Positions 55,537 through 64,000 of a DNA stretch of 64,000 bases are shown piece by piece. The notes below the pieces were generated by a model, which had not been told where the DNA came from, made no database searches, and saw only the letters and a list, made by a program, of their open reading frames with translations. The stretch is from Kribbella monticola (GTDB lineage Bacteria > Actinomycetota > Actinomycetes > Propionibacteriales > Kribbellaceae), in contig NZ_QFXK01000027.1 in assembly GCF_003261635.1 (NCBI RefSeq), positions 310,001-374,000 on the forward strand. The letters are read 5' to 3'. Each line of letters opens with the position of its first letter. Position 1 is the stretch's first letter. Made by a program: the position numbers and the translations under genes.

Positions 55537-57321
55537 ATGACTAAGACACCCACCACCGTCGCCCTGGTCACGCTGGGCTGTGCTCGTAACGACGTCGACT
55601 CCGAGGAGTTGGCCGGCCGATTGGAAGCCGGCGGATTCCGCCTCGTCGACGATGCCGCCGAGGCCGACACCGTGGTGGTCAACACCTGTGGTTTTGTCGA
55701 GGCCGCGAAGAAGGACTCGGTCGACACCTTGCTGGCCGCCTCGGACTACAAGGACTCCGGCCGCACGCAGGCTGTCGTGGCTGTCGGCTGCCTCGCCGAG
55801 CGGTACGGCGAGCAACTGGCCGAGGCGCTCCCCGAGACAGACGCCGTGCTCGGCTTCGACGACTACGCCGACATCTCCGAGCGCCTCCGGTCGATCCTCG
55901 CCGGCAACAAGCACCAGTCGCACGTCCCCCGCGACCGTCGCAAGCTGCTCCCACTCGCCCCGGCCGACCGCGCCAACGCCCCCGGCGTCGCAGTCCCCGG
56001 CCACGGCAACCCCAACGCACCGTCGCCAAGCAGCATGCAAGCCGCTCCCGGCGACCCCTCCGCATCGTCAGCAAGTGACCCGCGTGCAGACGGCAGCGGC
56101 GATCCCTCCGCGCAAGCGGCAACCAACTCGCAGGCTGAGGTTGGTCGTTCGTTGACGCCGGTGAGTGCCGAGTTCAGCGTGCTCGACGGCCAGGCTTTGA
56201 CGGACGACGAGCTTGAGAAGGCGGGCGTCACTCGCGCCGACCTCACCGGCGGCTCGACCGATCGTGAACTCAAGGGCAGGACGGTCAAGGCCTCCGACCG
56301 CGAGCTGACCATCGATGCGCCTGATCTGCAGTCCGCACCGGCCAGTGGCCCTCGCGTGATGCGCCGTCGTCTCGACGGCGGCCCGATGGCGCCGCTCAAG
56401 CTCGCCTCCGGCTGTGACCGCCGTTGCGCGTTCTGCGCGATCCCTGCCTTCCGTGGTGCCTTCGTCTCGCGCCGGCCGACCGAGGTGCTCGGCGAAGCCC
56501 ACTGGCTGGCCGAGAACGGGGTCCGCGAGGTCTTCCTGGTCTCCGAGAACTCCACCTCGTACGGCAAGGATCTGGGCGACATCCGTTTGCTGGAGACGCT
56601 CGTCGGCGAGATCGCGGCCGTTCCGGGTCTGACCCGGGTGCGCGTCTCGTACCTGCAGCCGGCCGAGATGCGCCCGACGCTCATCACAGCGATGGCGTCG
56701 ACTCCGGGCGTCGTCCCGTACTTCGATCTCTCCTTCCAGCATGCTTCCGGCCCGCTGCTGCGGCGGATGCGCCGGTTCGGCGACGCGGAGCGCTTCCTCG
56801 ACCTGATCGAGCTGGTCCGCGCGCAGGCGCCGACCGCGGGTATCCGGAGCAACGTGATCGTCGGCTTCCCGGGGGAGACCGAGGAGGACGTGGACATTCT
56901 CTGCGACTTCCTTTCCCGCGCCGGTCTGGACGCGATCGGGGTGTTCGGTTACTCCGACGAGGACGGCACCGAGGCGGAGACGTACGACGGCAAGCTGGAT
57001 GAGGACACCATCGCGGCTCGCCTCGACCGGGTGACCCGACTGGCCGAGGACCTGACCTCGGCCCGCGCGGAGGCCCGGATCGGCGAGACGGTGGAGATCC
57101 TCATCGAGTCGATCGAGGACGGCACCGCCGAGGGCCGCGCCGCACACCAGGGCCCCGAGGTGGACGGTTCGACGACGCTGACCGGCCTTCCGGACGGCCT
57201 GGCCGTCGGCGACCTGGTGTCCGCCGAGGTGGTCGGGAGCGATGGCGTCGACCTGATCGCGGAATACGCCGCGCACGTGGCCACCCGGGAAGGCGTCCCG
57301 GCAGCTAACCTGACCGCGTGA
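55537..57321 (+). CDS. rimO: Ribosomal protein S12 methylthiotransferase RimO, with an extra linker
   Basis: A radical-SAM enzyme that methylthiolates Asp in ribosomal protein S12. 594 residues against about 440-490 usually. UPF0004 cluster cysteines are C15 (LGCARND), C51 (NTCGFVE) and C85 (VGCLAER). Radical-SAM cysteines are C293, C297 and C300 ([11 protein letters not shown]). The C-terminal TRAM domain covers about 525-594. Between the two cluster domains lies a Ser/Pro/Gly/Asp-rich insert of roughly 110-150 residues (about 128-280). ATG 55537, possibly leaderless (CATACT at 55523-55528). pgsA overlaps its stop (GTGA). Confidence 0.95.
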   Translation: MTKTPTTVALVTLGCARNDVDSEELAGRLEAGGFRLVDDAAEADTVVVNTCGFVEAAKKDSVDTLLAASDYKDSGRTQAVVAVGCLAERYGEQLAEALPETDAVLGFDDYADISERLRSILAGNKHQSHVPRDRRKLLPLAPADRANAPGVAVPGHGNPNAPSPSSMQAAPGDPSASSASDPRADGSGDPSAQAATNSQAEVGRSLTPVSAEFSVLDGQALTDDELEKAGVTRADLTGGSTDRELKGRTVKASDRELTIDAPDLQSAPASGPRVMRRRLDGGPMAPLKLASGCDRRCAFCAIPAFRGAFVSRRPTEVLGEAHWLAENGVREVFLVSENSTSYGKDLGDIRLLETLVGEIAAVPGLTRVRVSYLQPAEMRPTLITAMASTPGVVPYFDLSFQHASGPLLRRMRRFGDAERFLDLIELVRAQAPTAGIRSNVIVGFPGETEEDVDILCDFLSRAGLDAIGVFGYSDEDGTEAETYDGKLDEDTIAARLDRVTRLAEDLTSARAEARIGETVEILIESIEDGTAEGRAAHQGPEVDGSTTLTGLPDGLAVGDLVSAEVVGSDGVDLIAEYAAHVATREGVPAANLTA

Positions 57322-57941
57322 CGATCCCGCCGACGAACCCGGTGCCGCGCGCGGCAGCCGGCCCGCTCAGCGCGCCGAGTGCCTGGAATGTGGCCAACGC
57401 GCTGACCGTGCTGCGGCTCGTACTCGTGCCGTTGTTCGTCTGGCTGCTGCTCCGCGACGGCGGCGACGCCGAAGGTGCCCGGCTGCTCGCGACGGCCGCC
57501 TTCGTGGTGGCCATCGTCACCGATCGGTTCGACGGGGACATCGCCCGGCGCTGGAACCTGGTGACGAACTTCGGCAAGATCGCCGACCCGATCGCCGACA
57601 AGGCGCTGACCGGGGCCGCGTTCATCGGGTTGTCGATCCTTGGTGACCTGCCTTGGTGGGTGACCATCGTCGTGATGGTGCGCGAATGGGGTGTGACAGC
57701 GCTCCGCTTCTGGGTGATCCGGCACGGCGTGATGCCGGCCAGCCGTGGCGGCAAACTGAAGACCGTCCTGCAGGCGTTCGCATTGGGTCTCTACCTCCTT
57801 CCATGGCAGTCCGTTGCTGTCCTGCACTGGACCGCCATCGTCTTCATGGGCGCAGCCGTGATCGTCACGATCGTCACGGGTCTGGACTACGTGGGCCGCG
57901 CACTCCGCCTCCGGGCCGCCGCCAAGAGGCCGCTGCCATGA
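57318..57941 (+). CDS. pgsA: CDP-diacylglycerol-glycerol-3-phosphate 3-phosphatidyltransferase
   Basis: A 207-residue integral membrane enzyme making phosphatidylglycerol phosphate. The CDP-alcohol phosphotransferase signature is complete: D-x2-D-G-x2-A-R-x8-G-x3-D-x3-D in [20 protein letters not shown] then KIADPIADK (about residues 72-97). About 5-6 membrane helices. GTG start in the rimO stop; overlaps cinA by 4 bp (ATGA). The order ftsK...pgsA-clgR is conserved in mycobacteria (pgsA3). Confidence 0.95.
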   Translation: MTIPPTNPVPRAAAGPLSAPSAWNVANALTVLRLVLVPLFVWLLLRDGGDAEGARLLATAAFVVAIVTDRFDGDIARRWNLVTNFGKIADPIADKALTGAAFIGLSILGDLPWWVTIVVMVREWGVTALRFWVIRHGVMPASRGGKLKTVLQAFALGLYLLPWQSVAVLHWTAIVFMGAAVIVTIVTGLDYVGRALRLRAAAKRPLP

Positions 57942-58432
57942 CCCACGACGAGTCACAGGCGGCGATGCACAAGCTGATCGAGCTCGTGCGGGAGCGCGAA
58001 GCCACGCTGGCCACCGCCGAGTCGCTGACCGGCGGCATGGTGGGTGCAGCGCTGACCGAAGTCGCCGGAATCTCGGCGATCTACCGAGGTGGCGTGATCG
58101 TCTACGCCACGGACCTGAAGGCGACGCTCGCAGGCGTCCCCGCGGATCTGCTGGCCGATGTTGGACCGGTCCATCCAGACACGGCTGCAGCCCTTGCCTC
58201 CGGCGTACGGGAGCGGCTTGGGGCCACCTACGGGCTGGCGACCACCGGTGTGGCCGGACCCGACCCGCAGGCTGGGGTCGAGCCGGGGACGGTCTATGTC
58301 GGCGTGGCCGGCCCAACCGGCGTACGGGTTCGTCGGCTGTCGTTGAGTGGTGACCGGGAAGCTGTCCGGAGGGGCAGTGTGCAGGGCGTCTTCGAGCTGG
58401 CGGTCGAGCTGGTCGCGGAAGAACCAGGCTGA
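57938..58432 (+). CDS. cinA: CinA-family nicotinamide-nucleotide amidase (single domain)
   Basis: A 164-residue protein consisting only of the CinA C-terminal amidase domain, which deamidates nicotinamide mononucleotide. Motif [18 protein letters not shown] (residues about 24-41) includes the nucleophile Ser; [12 protein letters not shown] and [21 protein letters not shown] follow. The MoCF-like N-terminal domain of full CinA is absent, as in PncC. ATG in the pgsA stop. Co-transcribed with rimO and pgsA. Confidence 0.93.
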   Translation: MTHDESQAAMHKLIELVREREATLATAESLTGGMVGAALTEVAGISAIYRGGVIVYATDLKATLAGVPADLLADVGPVHPDTAAALASGVRERLGATYGLATTGVAGPDPQAGVEPGTVYVGVAGPTGVRVRRLSLSGDREAVRRGSVQGVFELAVELVAEEPG

Positions 58433-58560
58433 TCGGAGTGTTGGGACCAGCATGGGAACAGGTAGGGCAGACTGGCACGGCGCACCGAAGCCGGACATTG
58501 CGAGGAGTAGTGACCCGGCAACGGGTACCGTTGGTCCTCACGGCCGAGCTACCGTGCGAG

Positions 58561-58566
58561 TAGATT
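58561..58566 (+). promoter_or_regulatory. Candidate -10 box of clgR
   Basis: TAGATT lies 29 bp before the clgR ATG, leaving a short leader with GGAAGGGAGAAA as ribosome site. The 163-bp gap after cinA is enough for a separate promoter; ClgR genes are usually stress-induced and autoregulated. A convincing -35 or ClgR box was not found by eye. Confidence 0.4.
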
Positions 58567-58595
58567 CGGTCCGACAGGCGGAAGGGAGAAACCTC

Positions 58596-58877
58596 ATGGT
58601 GCTGGTTCGTGGCCTCCTGGGCGACGTCCTGCGGCGCAAGCGGCTGCGCCAAGGGCGCACACTGCGCGAGGTGTCTGCCGATGCCCGAGTCAGTCTCGGG
58701 TATCTGTCCGAGGTCGAGCGCGGCCAGAAGGAAGCCTCGAGCGAGTTGCTCGCGGCAATCTGCACGGCGCTGGACGTCCCGCTGTCGACGATCTTCGCCG
58801 AAGTGAGCGAAGACCTGGCGCGCGAAGAAGCTCTGGTACTGGCCCACGAGCCCGCGGTTGTTGCCTCTGCGGCCTGA
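58596..58877 (+). CDS. clgR: ClgR-type XRE transcriptional activator of Clp protease genes
   Basis: A 93-residue Cro/CI-type regulator. The HTH spans about residues 8-65 ([45 protein letters not shown]), which is near-invariant in actinobacterial ClgR. ClgR activates clpP1P2, clpC and other stress genes and is itself a Clp substrate; the C-terminal Ala-Ala here (ending VVASAA) fits a degron, as described for the family. Its place after pgsA/cinA is the conserved location. The stop is inside a tandem repeat. Confidence 0.95.
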   Translation: MVLVRGLLGDVLRRKRLRQGRTLREVSADARVSLGYLSEVERGQKEASSELLAAICTALDVPLSTIFAEVSEDLAREEALVLAHEPAVVASAA

Positions 58878-58970
58878 CCGCCGCCCCAAGCCGTTGCTTG
58901 TGTGGACTGACTGCCGCCCCAACCCGTTGCTTGTGCGGCTGGACCGCCGCGCAGTCCGTTGCCCGGGCGC
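58854..58970 (+). repeat. Stop-anchored tandem repeat F (3.4 units of 33-36 bp)
   Basis: Unit 1 (58854-58889) is the clgR 3' end plus 12 bases: GCGGTTGTTGCCTCTGCGGC, then CTGACCGCCGCCCCAA. Unit 2 (58890-58922) and unit 3 (58923-58955) repeat the pattern CCGTTGCTTGTG, then CTGACTGCCGCCCCAA or a variant. A partial CCGTTGCCCGGG follows at 58956. The first unit is 3 bp longer, so it is slightly diverged from the copies. Confidence 0.85.
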
Positions 58971-58991
58971 CGCTTCCGGCGTCTGGCGAGC

Positions 58992-59023
58992 CTCAGCCGA
59001 GCCGGTGCCCTTGCCCGGCTGAG
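58992..59023. terminator. Possible bidirectional terminator between clgR and the DUF4262 gene
   Basis: CTCAGCCG (58992-58999) pairs with CGGCTGAG (59016-59023), loop 16 nt. Short but perfect, placed between convergent genes 7 bp from the DUF4262 stop. Confidence 0.4.
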
Positions 59024-59029
59024 AGGCCC

Positions 59030-59485
59030 TCACCGGGCGTCCCCGTCCTGGCTCGGGAACTCGAGCAGTTCGGCCATTGGCCGTAGCCGAGTCGGCCACA
59101 CCAGTTGGAGCGCGGCGATCGGCGGTTGCCCGGGCCGGCGGAAGAGGTCGTTGGCCAGGAACAGATGGGTCGTCGAGTCCGGCACTCGGAGCAACTCCGG
59201 GCGACCGGCGTACAGATCGCTGACGTCGTCGCCCTCGTCGAAGCGGCGACCGGCGAGCACGGCCAGCGCCAGCGGCTCCAAGGCTCTGTAGGCGGGGTAG
59301 GGGGCGCAGCCGAAGGTGATCAGCTCCGGATGTCCGCGCAGGCTCAGGCCGAGTGTGTAGGCGAAGGACGGATTGCGACTGCCGTCGGCTTCCACATGCT
59401 GCACGGTCCACCCGTAGGCGTTGATGTTCTGCTCGATCAGCCGTGCGTACTGGTCATCGGTCATTCCGTCGCACTTGAAGCACAT
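59030..59485 (-). CDS. DUF4262-domain protein
   Basis: A 151-residue protein of the DUF4262 family, function unknown. It opens with MCFKCDG (CxxC), then the conserved YTLGLSLRGHPELITFG (about residues 43-59), FLANDLFRRPG and LQLVWPT. No catalytic assignment is possible. Start ATG 59485. It lies downstream of nei on the same strand (88 bp gap). Confidence 0.82.
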   Translation of the reverse strand: MCFKCDGMTDDQYARLIEQNINAYGWTVQHVEADGSRNPSFAYTLGLSLRGHPELITFGCAPYPAYRALEPLALAVLAGRRFDEGDDVSDLYAGRPELLRVPDSTTHLFLANDLFRRPGQPPIAALQLVWPTRLRPMAELLEFPSQDGDAR

Positions 59486-59573
59486 GGTCTTCCCCTCTCG
59501 GACTCGAACAAGTGTTCGATGTGTCAGAGAAGGTATCCGGATTCGGAGGGGTGTGGCGGGTTGTCCACAGGGT

Positions 59574-60359
59574 TCAGAGAGCGGGCTGGCAGTTCGGGCA
59601 CCAGAAGCTGACCCGGTCGCGCGGCGGCTCGCCGATCGGCGCCGTCAGAATCGTGGTGCCACACCGCCGGCACGGCTTCCCGGCGCGCTCAAAGACCCAA
59701 CTGCGCTGACCCGGCCGGTCCACGCCCGTGCTGACCTGGGTGCCGTTGCGCAGATTGGCCTTCATCAGCCGCCGACTGAGATCGACGGCCGCGCCGAGGT
59801 CCACTGAGGAGACCGGCCGCCACGGATGCAACCCGAGCAGGAAGCAGACTTCGACACGGTAGAAGTTGCCGATGCCGGCCAGGTTGCGCTGGTCGAGCAG
59901 CGCCTCGCTGATGGTCCGTGACGGCTCGGCGGCGAGATTCGCGATCGCGGTCGCGCGGTCGAACTCCGGCGAGAGCAGGTCAGGCCCGAGATGCCCGACC
60001 GCTTCGTTCTCGGCGTCGGTGGCAACAACCTCGAGCACCGGCAGCCGGTAGCCGACGGCCACCCACTTCTCGGTCTCGAGCACGGCTCTCACCTGATGAT
60101 CCGGACCACCCTTCCATCGCTCGCCGGGCCGATACAGATGCCAACTGCCCTCCATCCGGAAATGGGTATGGATCGTCAGCCCGCCGGAGAGCCGCATCAG
60201 CAAATGCTTGCCGCGAGCAACAACTTCGAGCACGGTCCGGCCACTGAGGTCGGTCGTTGCCAGCGTCGGCACGCGGAAGTCGGTCCGGGTCAGCTCGAGT
60301 CCGGCCAGCGCTTGGTCCAGTCGCTTCGTCGCTCGCCAAACGGTGTCACCCTCAGGCAT
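59574..60359 (-). CDS. nei: Fpg/Nei-family DNA glycosylase/AP lyase (Nei2/Nei8-like)
   Basis: A 261-residue base-excision-repair enzyme removing oxidised bases. The N-terminal catalytic PEGDTVW (Pro2 and Glu3 after Met removal) is the Nei2/endonuclease VIII-like type. The helix-two-turn-helix region has LLDQRNLAGIGNFYRVEV (about residues 152-169). The C-terminal zinc finger is intact: CRRCG...CPNCQ. ATG 60359 begins 3 bp after the lhr stop; nei downstream of lhr is also the mycobacterial arrangement (Rv3297-Rv3296), suggesting a shared role in DNA repair. Confidence 0.95.
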   Translation of the reverse strand: MPEGDTVWRATKRLDQALAGLELTRTDFRVPTLATTDLSGRTVLEVVARGKHLLMRLSGGLTIHTHFRMEGSWHLYRPGERWKGGPDHQVRAVLETEKWVAVGYRLPVLEVVATDAENEAVGHLGPDLLSPEFDRATAIANLAAEPSRTISEALLDQRNLAGIGNFYRVEVCFLLGLHPWRPVSSVDLGAAVDLSRRLMKANLRNGTQVSTGVDRPGQRSWVFERAGKPCRRCGTTILTAPIGEPPRDRVSFWCPNCQPAL

Positions 60360-60362
60360 GGA

Positions 60363-63300
60363 TCACGCCCGCAGCCGCAGGCCCCGCGGCGTCGCATGGA
60401 AACCGGCCTTCGCCAGCGCATCCCCGAACGCCGTATGCCTGACCTGTTCGCCGTCGGCGGTCTCGACACTGAGCTTGCCCAGATGCCCGTCCCTGATCGC
60501 GAGCGCCAACGCATCGACCGCGGGTTGCAGCAACTCGGGATCCTCGGTGAAGCTCAGTACCGTCCGTCCGCCACGCTCCACGTAGACGATCAGCCGCCCG
60601 TCCACCAGCATCACGAGTGCCCCCGCCTTTCGCCCTGGCCGGTGCCCGTCACGCTCCGGCCATGGCAACGCCGCACCATATGGGTTCGCTGGATCCGAAG
60701 CAGCCAGTACTACGGCCCGCGCGGCCACCTCCTCCTTGCCAGGGCGATTTGCAGCACTGCGAGGGGGTGGTGAGCCGGCCGTCCCAGGCAGCTCAGCCAT
60801 CGCCCGTAGCCGGTCGACCGCCCCAGGCAGAGCGAACTGGGCAGCCCCGAGCCCAGCCACGAAGTACCCGCGTCGGCAGCGACCCGACTCCTCGAACGCG
60901 CTCAGCACCTTGTAAACCGCGGCAAAGCCGCCTGGCGTGCGCTCGGTGATCACCGAGCCTCGTGTGACGATCCCGTACCGGTCGAGCAGGGTCTCGGCTG
61001 CCGCGTGGGCCCTCCGAGTCGCATCTGGATTGCGCTCGGGCAGCAATGACCACCGGCCGCCTGCAGTCGGAGGACCGCTGCGCGACGGCATCGCCGGTCG
61101 CCCGGGTCGCATCGCCCGGCCGGGGCGCGCGCGAGGCGTAGTACGGCGTGTTCGGTGGCTGCCCCGGCCTGCACCGACGAGCGCGCGTACCGGTGCCAGC
61201 GTGTCGTTGGTGAGCTGGCCCGCCCAGACGAGATCCCACAGCACGCCCACCAGCGTCTCGTCGTCGACGACACCGGCGGTCGAGCCGACGACATCGCTGA
61301 GTTGCCGGAAGAAGAACGCGCCCCCGCCGGCGAGCGCGTCGAGCACCGCTTGGTGGGTCTCACCCAGTTCGAAGGTCGCATCCGGGTCGGGCAGGGTCAG
61401 ATCGCAATTGTCCGCAAGATGCAGGGAAATCCAGCCGTCGGTGCCCGGCAGCGAACCCGAGCCTGCCCACACCACCTCACCAGTCGCGGTCAGCTCGTCC
61501 AACATGGATGGCTGGTACCCCGGCACGCGCGACGGCAACACGATCGATTCGAGCGCCGACGCCGGCACCGCACATCCCGCGAGTTGCTCTACGGCAGCCA
61601 GCAGTACGTCGTACCCACGCCCGCGGCTGCTCGTGATGCCCTGCCATGCGGGCAAGAAACGAGCCAGCACCGCTGGATCGACCGGCTCGACCTCCTTGCG
61701 CAGCGCCGCGAGGGACCGGCGCCGTAGTAGTCGCAGCACCTCGCTGTCACACCACTCCATGGCGATGCCGCCGGGGAGGAACTCGCCTTCCACTACGCGC
61801 CCGGCAGCACCCAACCGGCGAAGGGTGTCCGTCACGACGGCGACACCGGTGCCGAGATGCGTGGCGAGATCGACGGCTCGGAACGGACCATGCGTCCGCG
61901 CATAACGTGAGACGAGGTCGCCGAGGGGATCCGCCACCGGCTCGGCGTGAGCCTCGGCCACACCAGGTGGTAGGGGCACGCCCAGTGCGTCGCGCAGGCG
62001 TGCGACATCTTCGACGACGGCCCACCGATGCTCGCCGGCGATCCGCACCCTGACGACCCGGCGAGCGGCGGCCAACTCGGTCAACCAGGTCTCTGCGTCG
62101 GCCCCTTCGACACAACGCTGCGCGGCTTCGGAGATCGACAGCGGCCCGACCATCCGTAGTACGTCGAAAAGCCCCTCGGCATCACGGGCGCGGCGGTCCT
62201 CGGCCAGCCTCTGCAGCTCGGCCTCTGTGCGCAGTACGACCTCTGCGTCGAGCAGTTCGCGAAGCTCGGTCCTGCCCAGCAATTCGGCGAGCAGGCCTTG
62301 GTCGAGGGACAGCGCAGCGGCACGCTTCTCGGCCAGGGGAGTGTCGCCCTCGTACATGAATGCGCCCACATAGCCGAACAGCAACGACTTCGCGAACGGC
62401 GACGCTTCCGCAGTCTCCACCTCGACCACGGACACGCGGCGCTCGCCGATCCCGGTCAGCAGATCCTTCAGGGCATCGATGTCGTAGACGTCCTGCAGAA
62501 CCTCGCGCAGCGTCTCCAGCACGATCGGGAACGAGCCGTACTTGCTTGCCACACTCAACAATTGCGCCGAACGCTGCCGTTGCTGCCACAGCGGCGACCG
62601 CTTACCCGGGTTTCGCCTCGGCAACAACAGTGCACGCGCGGCGCACTCGCGGAAACGTGCCGCAAACAAGGCCGAACCGCCGACCTCGGTGGTGATGATG
62701 TCCTCGATCTCCGCCGGATCGAACAGCACCAACTCGGCCCCGGGCGGCGCTTCGTCCGTCTCCGGCAGCCGCAGCACGATGCCGTCGTCGCCCGAGACCG
62801 ACTGCGCATCCATCCCGTACCGCTCGCGGAGACGGGCCGCGATCGCCAGCGCCCACGGCCCGTGCACCTGACCGCCGTACGGAGAATGGATGCACACCCG
62901 CCAGTCGCCCAGCTCATCGCGGAACCGCTCGACCACGATGGTGATGTCGTCGGGGACCCGGCTGGTTGCCTGCTTCTGCTCGGCCAGATACGCGACCAGG
63001 TTGTTGGCCGCGAACTCGTCCAGCCCAGCCTCGCGAGCACGTTTGACCGCCTTGGTCGCAGGCAGGGCAGCCATCGTCCGCACGAATGCCCCGGTCGCTG
63101 CGCCGAGCTCCGCAGGACGGCCCACCGCGTCGCCCTTCCAGAAGGGGAGCCGCCCCGGTTGACCAGGCGCGGGGGAGACCAGCACCCGATCGTGGGTGAT
63201 GTCCTCGATCCGCCAACTCGACGCACCCAGCGTGAACACGTCGCCGACCCGCGACTCGTAGACCATCTCCTCGTCGAGCTCGCCGACCCGGTGGTTCGTG

Positions 63301-64000
63301 GACTCGCCGACCAGGAACACACCGAACAGCCCGCGGTCCGGGATCGTGCCGCCACTGGTGACCGCGAGCCGTTGAGCGCCCGGCCGCCCGGAGATCTGGC
63401 CACTGACCCGGTCGAAGACGATCCGCGGCCGCAGCTCGGCGAACTCGTCCGAGGGGTAACGCCCGGAGAGCATGTCGAGCACACCGTCGTACGCCGAACG
63501 CGGCAGCGTCGCGAACGCGGCGCACCGGCGTACCAGGGTGAAGAGCTCCTCGACGTCGACGGTGTCGAGGGCAACGATCGAGACGATCTGCTGGGCGAGC
63601 ACGTCGAGCGGATTGGCCGGGATGTGCAGGCTCTCGATCATCCCATCGCGCATCCGCTGGACCACGACGGCCGTGTCGACCAGGTCGCCGCGGAACTTCG
63701 GGAAGAGCACCCCACGCGAAACGGCACCGACCTGGTGCCCGGCCCGGCCGACCCGCTGCAGACCGCTCGCGACCGAAGGCGGCGCCTCGACCTGGATGAC
63801 CAGATCGACCGCGCCCATGTCGATGCCGAGCTCCAGGCTGCTGGTCGCAACGACGCAGGGCAGCCGACCGGACTTCAGATCGGCCTCGATCAGGGCACGC
63901 TGCTCTTTGCTCACCGATCCGTGATGGGCCCGCGCGATCAGCGGCGGCGCAGCGAGCGAGGCACCCGATTGCGCCATCAGCTGGGCCGGCGAGCCCGCTT
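60363..64000 (-). CDS. lhr: Lhr-family ATP-dependent helicase, 5' end cut by window
   Basis: The C-terminal 1,212 or so codons of Lhr (about 1,500 in full), a large superfamily-2 DNA helicase induced in DNA repair. The frame is still open at the right edge, so motifs I-III lie outside the window. Visible: helicase motif IV-VI region near the edge (TSSLELGIDMGAVDLVIQ and QRVGRAGHQVG), then the winged-helix and Lhr-core domains. The long Lhr C-terminal domain follows, ending GFHATPRGLRLRA. Transcribed with nei. No internal disruption. Confidence 0.96.
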   Translation of the reverse strand, partial: AGSPAQLMAQSGASLAAPPLIARAHHGSVSKEQRALIEADLKSGRLPCVVATSSLELGIDMGAVDLVIQVEAPPSVASGLQRVGRAGHQVGAVSRGVLFPKFRGDLVDTAVVVQRMRDGMIESLHIPANPLDVLAQQIVSIVALDTVDVEELFTLVRRCAAFATLPRSAYDGVLDMLSGRYPSDEFAELRPRIVFDRVSGQISGRPGAQRLAVTSGGTIPDRGLFGVFLVGESTNHRVGELDEEMVYESRVGDVFTLGASSWRIEDITHDRVLVSPAPGQPGRLPFWKGDAVGRPAELGAATGAFVRTMAALPATKAVKRAREAGLDEFAANNLVAYLAEQKQATSRVPDDITIVVERFRDELGDWRVCIHSPYGGQVHGPWALAIAARLRERYGMDAQSVSGDDGIVLRLPETDEAPPGAELVLFDPAEIEDIITTEVGGSALFAARFRECAARALLLPRRNPGKRSPLWQQRQRSAQLLSVASKYGSFPIVLETLREVLQDVYDIDALKDLLTGIGERRVSVVEVETAEASPFAKSLLFGYVGAFMYEGDTPLAEKRAAALSLDQGLLAELLGRTELRELLDAEVVLRTEAELQRLAEDRRARDAEGLFDVLRMVGPLSISEAAQRCVEGADAETWLTELAAARRVVRVRIAGEHRWAVVEDVARLRDALGVPLPPGVAEAHAEPVADPLGDLVSRYARTHGPFRAVDLATHLGTGVAVVTDTLRRLGAAGRVVEGEFLPGGIAMEWCDSEVLRLLRRRSLAALRKEVEPVDPAVLARFLPAWQGITSSRGRGYDVLLAAVEQLAGCAVPASALESIVLPSRVPGYQPSMLDELTATGEVVWAGSGSLPGTDGWISLHLADNCDLTLPDPDATFELGETHQAVLDALAGGGAFFFRQLSDVVGSTAGVVDDETLVGVLWDLVWAGQLTNDTLAPVRALVGAGRGSHRTRRTTPRARPGRAMRPGRPAMPSRSGPPTAGGRWSLLPERNPDATRRAHAAAETLLDRYGIVTRGSVITERTPGGFAAVYKVLSAFEESGRCRRGYFVAGLGAAQFALPGAVDRLRAMAELPGTAGSPPPRSAANRPGKEEVAARAVVLAASDPANPYGAALPWPERDGHRPGRKAGALVMLVDGRLIVYVERGGRTVLSFTEDPELLQPAVDALALAIRDGHLGKLSVETADGEQVRHTAFGDALAKAGFHATPRGLRLRA

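Noticed and set aside
56949-59411. An 820-codon minus-strand open frame opposite rimO, pgsA, cinA and clgR
   Set aside because: Arg/Pro/Ser-rich shadow of four well-supported genes with overlapping start/stop signals; no recognisable motif.

Overview
The window is high-GC actinobacterial DNA with genes packed on both strands, frequent GTG starts and many 1-8 bp stop/start overlaps. Protein content and gene order point to Actinomycetota, most likely a Kribbella-like member of the Propionibacteriales. That taxonomic placement is inference from familiarity with the proteins; no search was run.

Layout. 1-3.5 kb: the 3' part of pnp, overlapping an M16 peptidase and closed by a strong terminator. 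3.8-9.2 kb: a five-gene dipeptide/oligopeptide ABC importer operon (lipoprotein, two permeases, two ATPases) behind a perfect 16-bp palindrome. 9.3-12.9 kb: accessory genes (APH-like kinase, TetR with a divergent SDR and NADPH/F420-reductase-like gene, nucleotidyltransferase). 13.1-16.9 kb: dapB, a small membrane/TPR protein and a large HTH-STAND-TPR regulator. 17.4-27.6 kb: accessory genes, including a secreted peptidase-like hydrolase with an upstream TetR, a monooxygenase-like protein, two tandem paralogous membrane proteins with an identical upstream element, small enzymes, a cupin/AraC pair and a DUF418 membrane protein. 27.9-31.5 kb: the phenylacetyl-CoA epoxidase operon paaABCDE behind a 13-bp inverted-repeat operator. 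31.5-34.3 kb: a secreted metalloprotease and membrane proteins. 34.5-38.2 kb: dapA, rnj and a LacI regulator. 38.1-49.1 kb: MFS, hydrolase/TetR, GAF-ANTAR and desaturase, PhoD with a candidate PHO box, a prolyl oligopeptidase, a LuxR-type pseudogene, and a class-V aminotransferase behind a SAM-IV riboswitch. 49.4-58.9 kb: a HELGH protein, DinB, ftsK, a rodZ-like gene, rimO, pgsA, cinA and clgR. 59-64 kb: DUF4262, then lhr (cut by the window edge) and nei in one minus-strand operon.

The housekeeping genes (pnp-pepR, dapB, dapA-rnj, ftsK-pgsA-clgR) follow the order known from mycobacteria and other actinobacteria. They form a conserved backbone for RNA decay, lysine/diaminopimelate synthesis, chromosome segregation and proteostasis. 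Blocks of catabolic and regulatory genes are inserted between them.

The most unusual structure is a recurring one. At least six plus-strand genes have short tandem repeat arrays (17-36 bp units) whose first unit is the gene's own 3' end including the stop codon (22.6, 23.4, 31.5, 50.1, 55.0 and 58.9 kb). The unit sequences are unrelated between loci, so each array seems to have grown in place by duplicating the stop-codon region. No tRNA, rRNA, insertion sequence, prophage or CRISPR array was seen.
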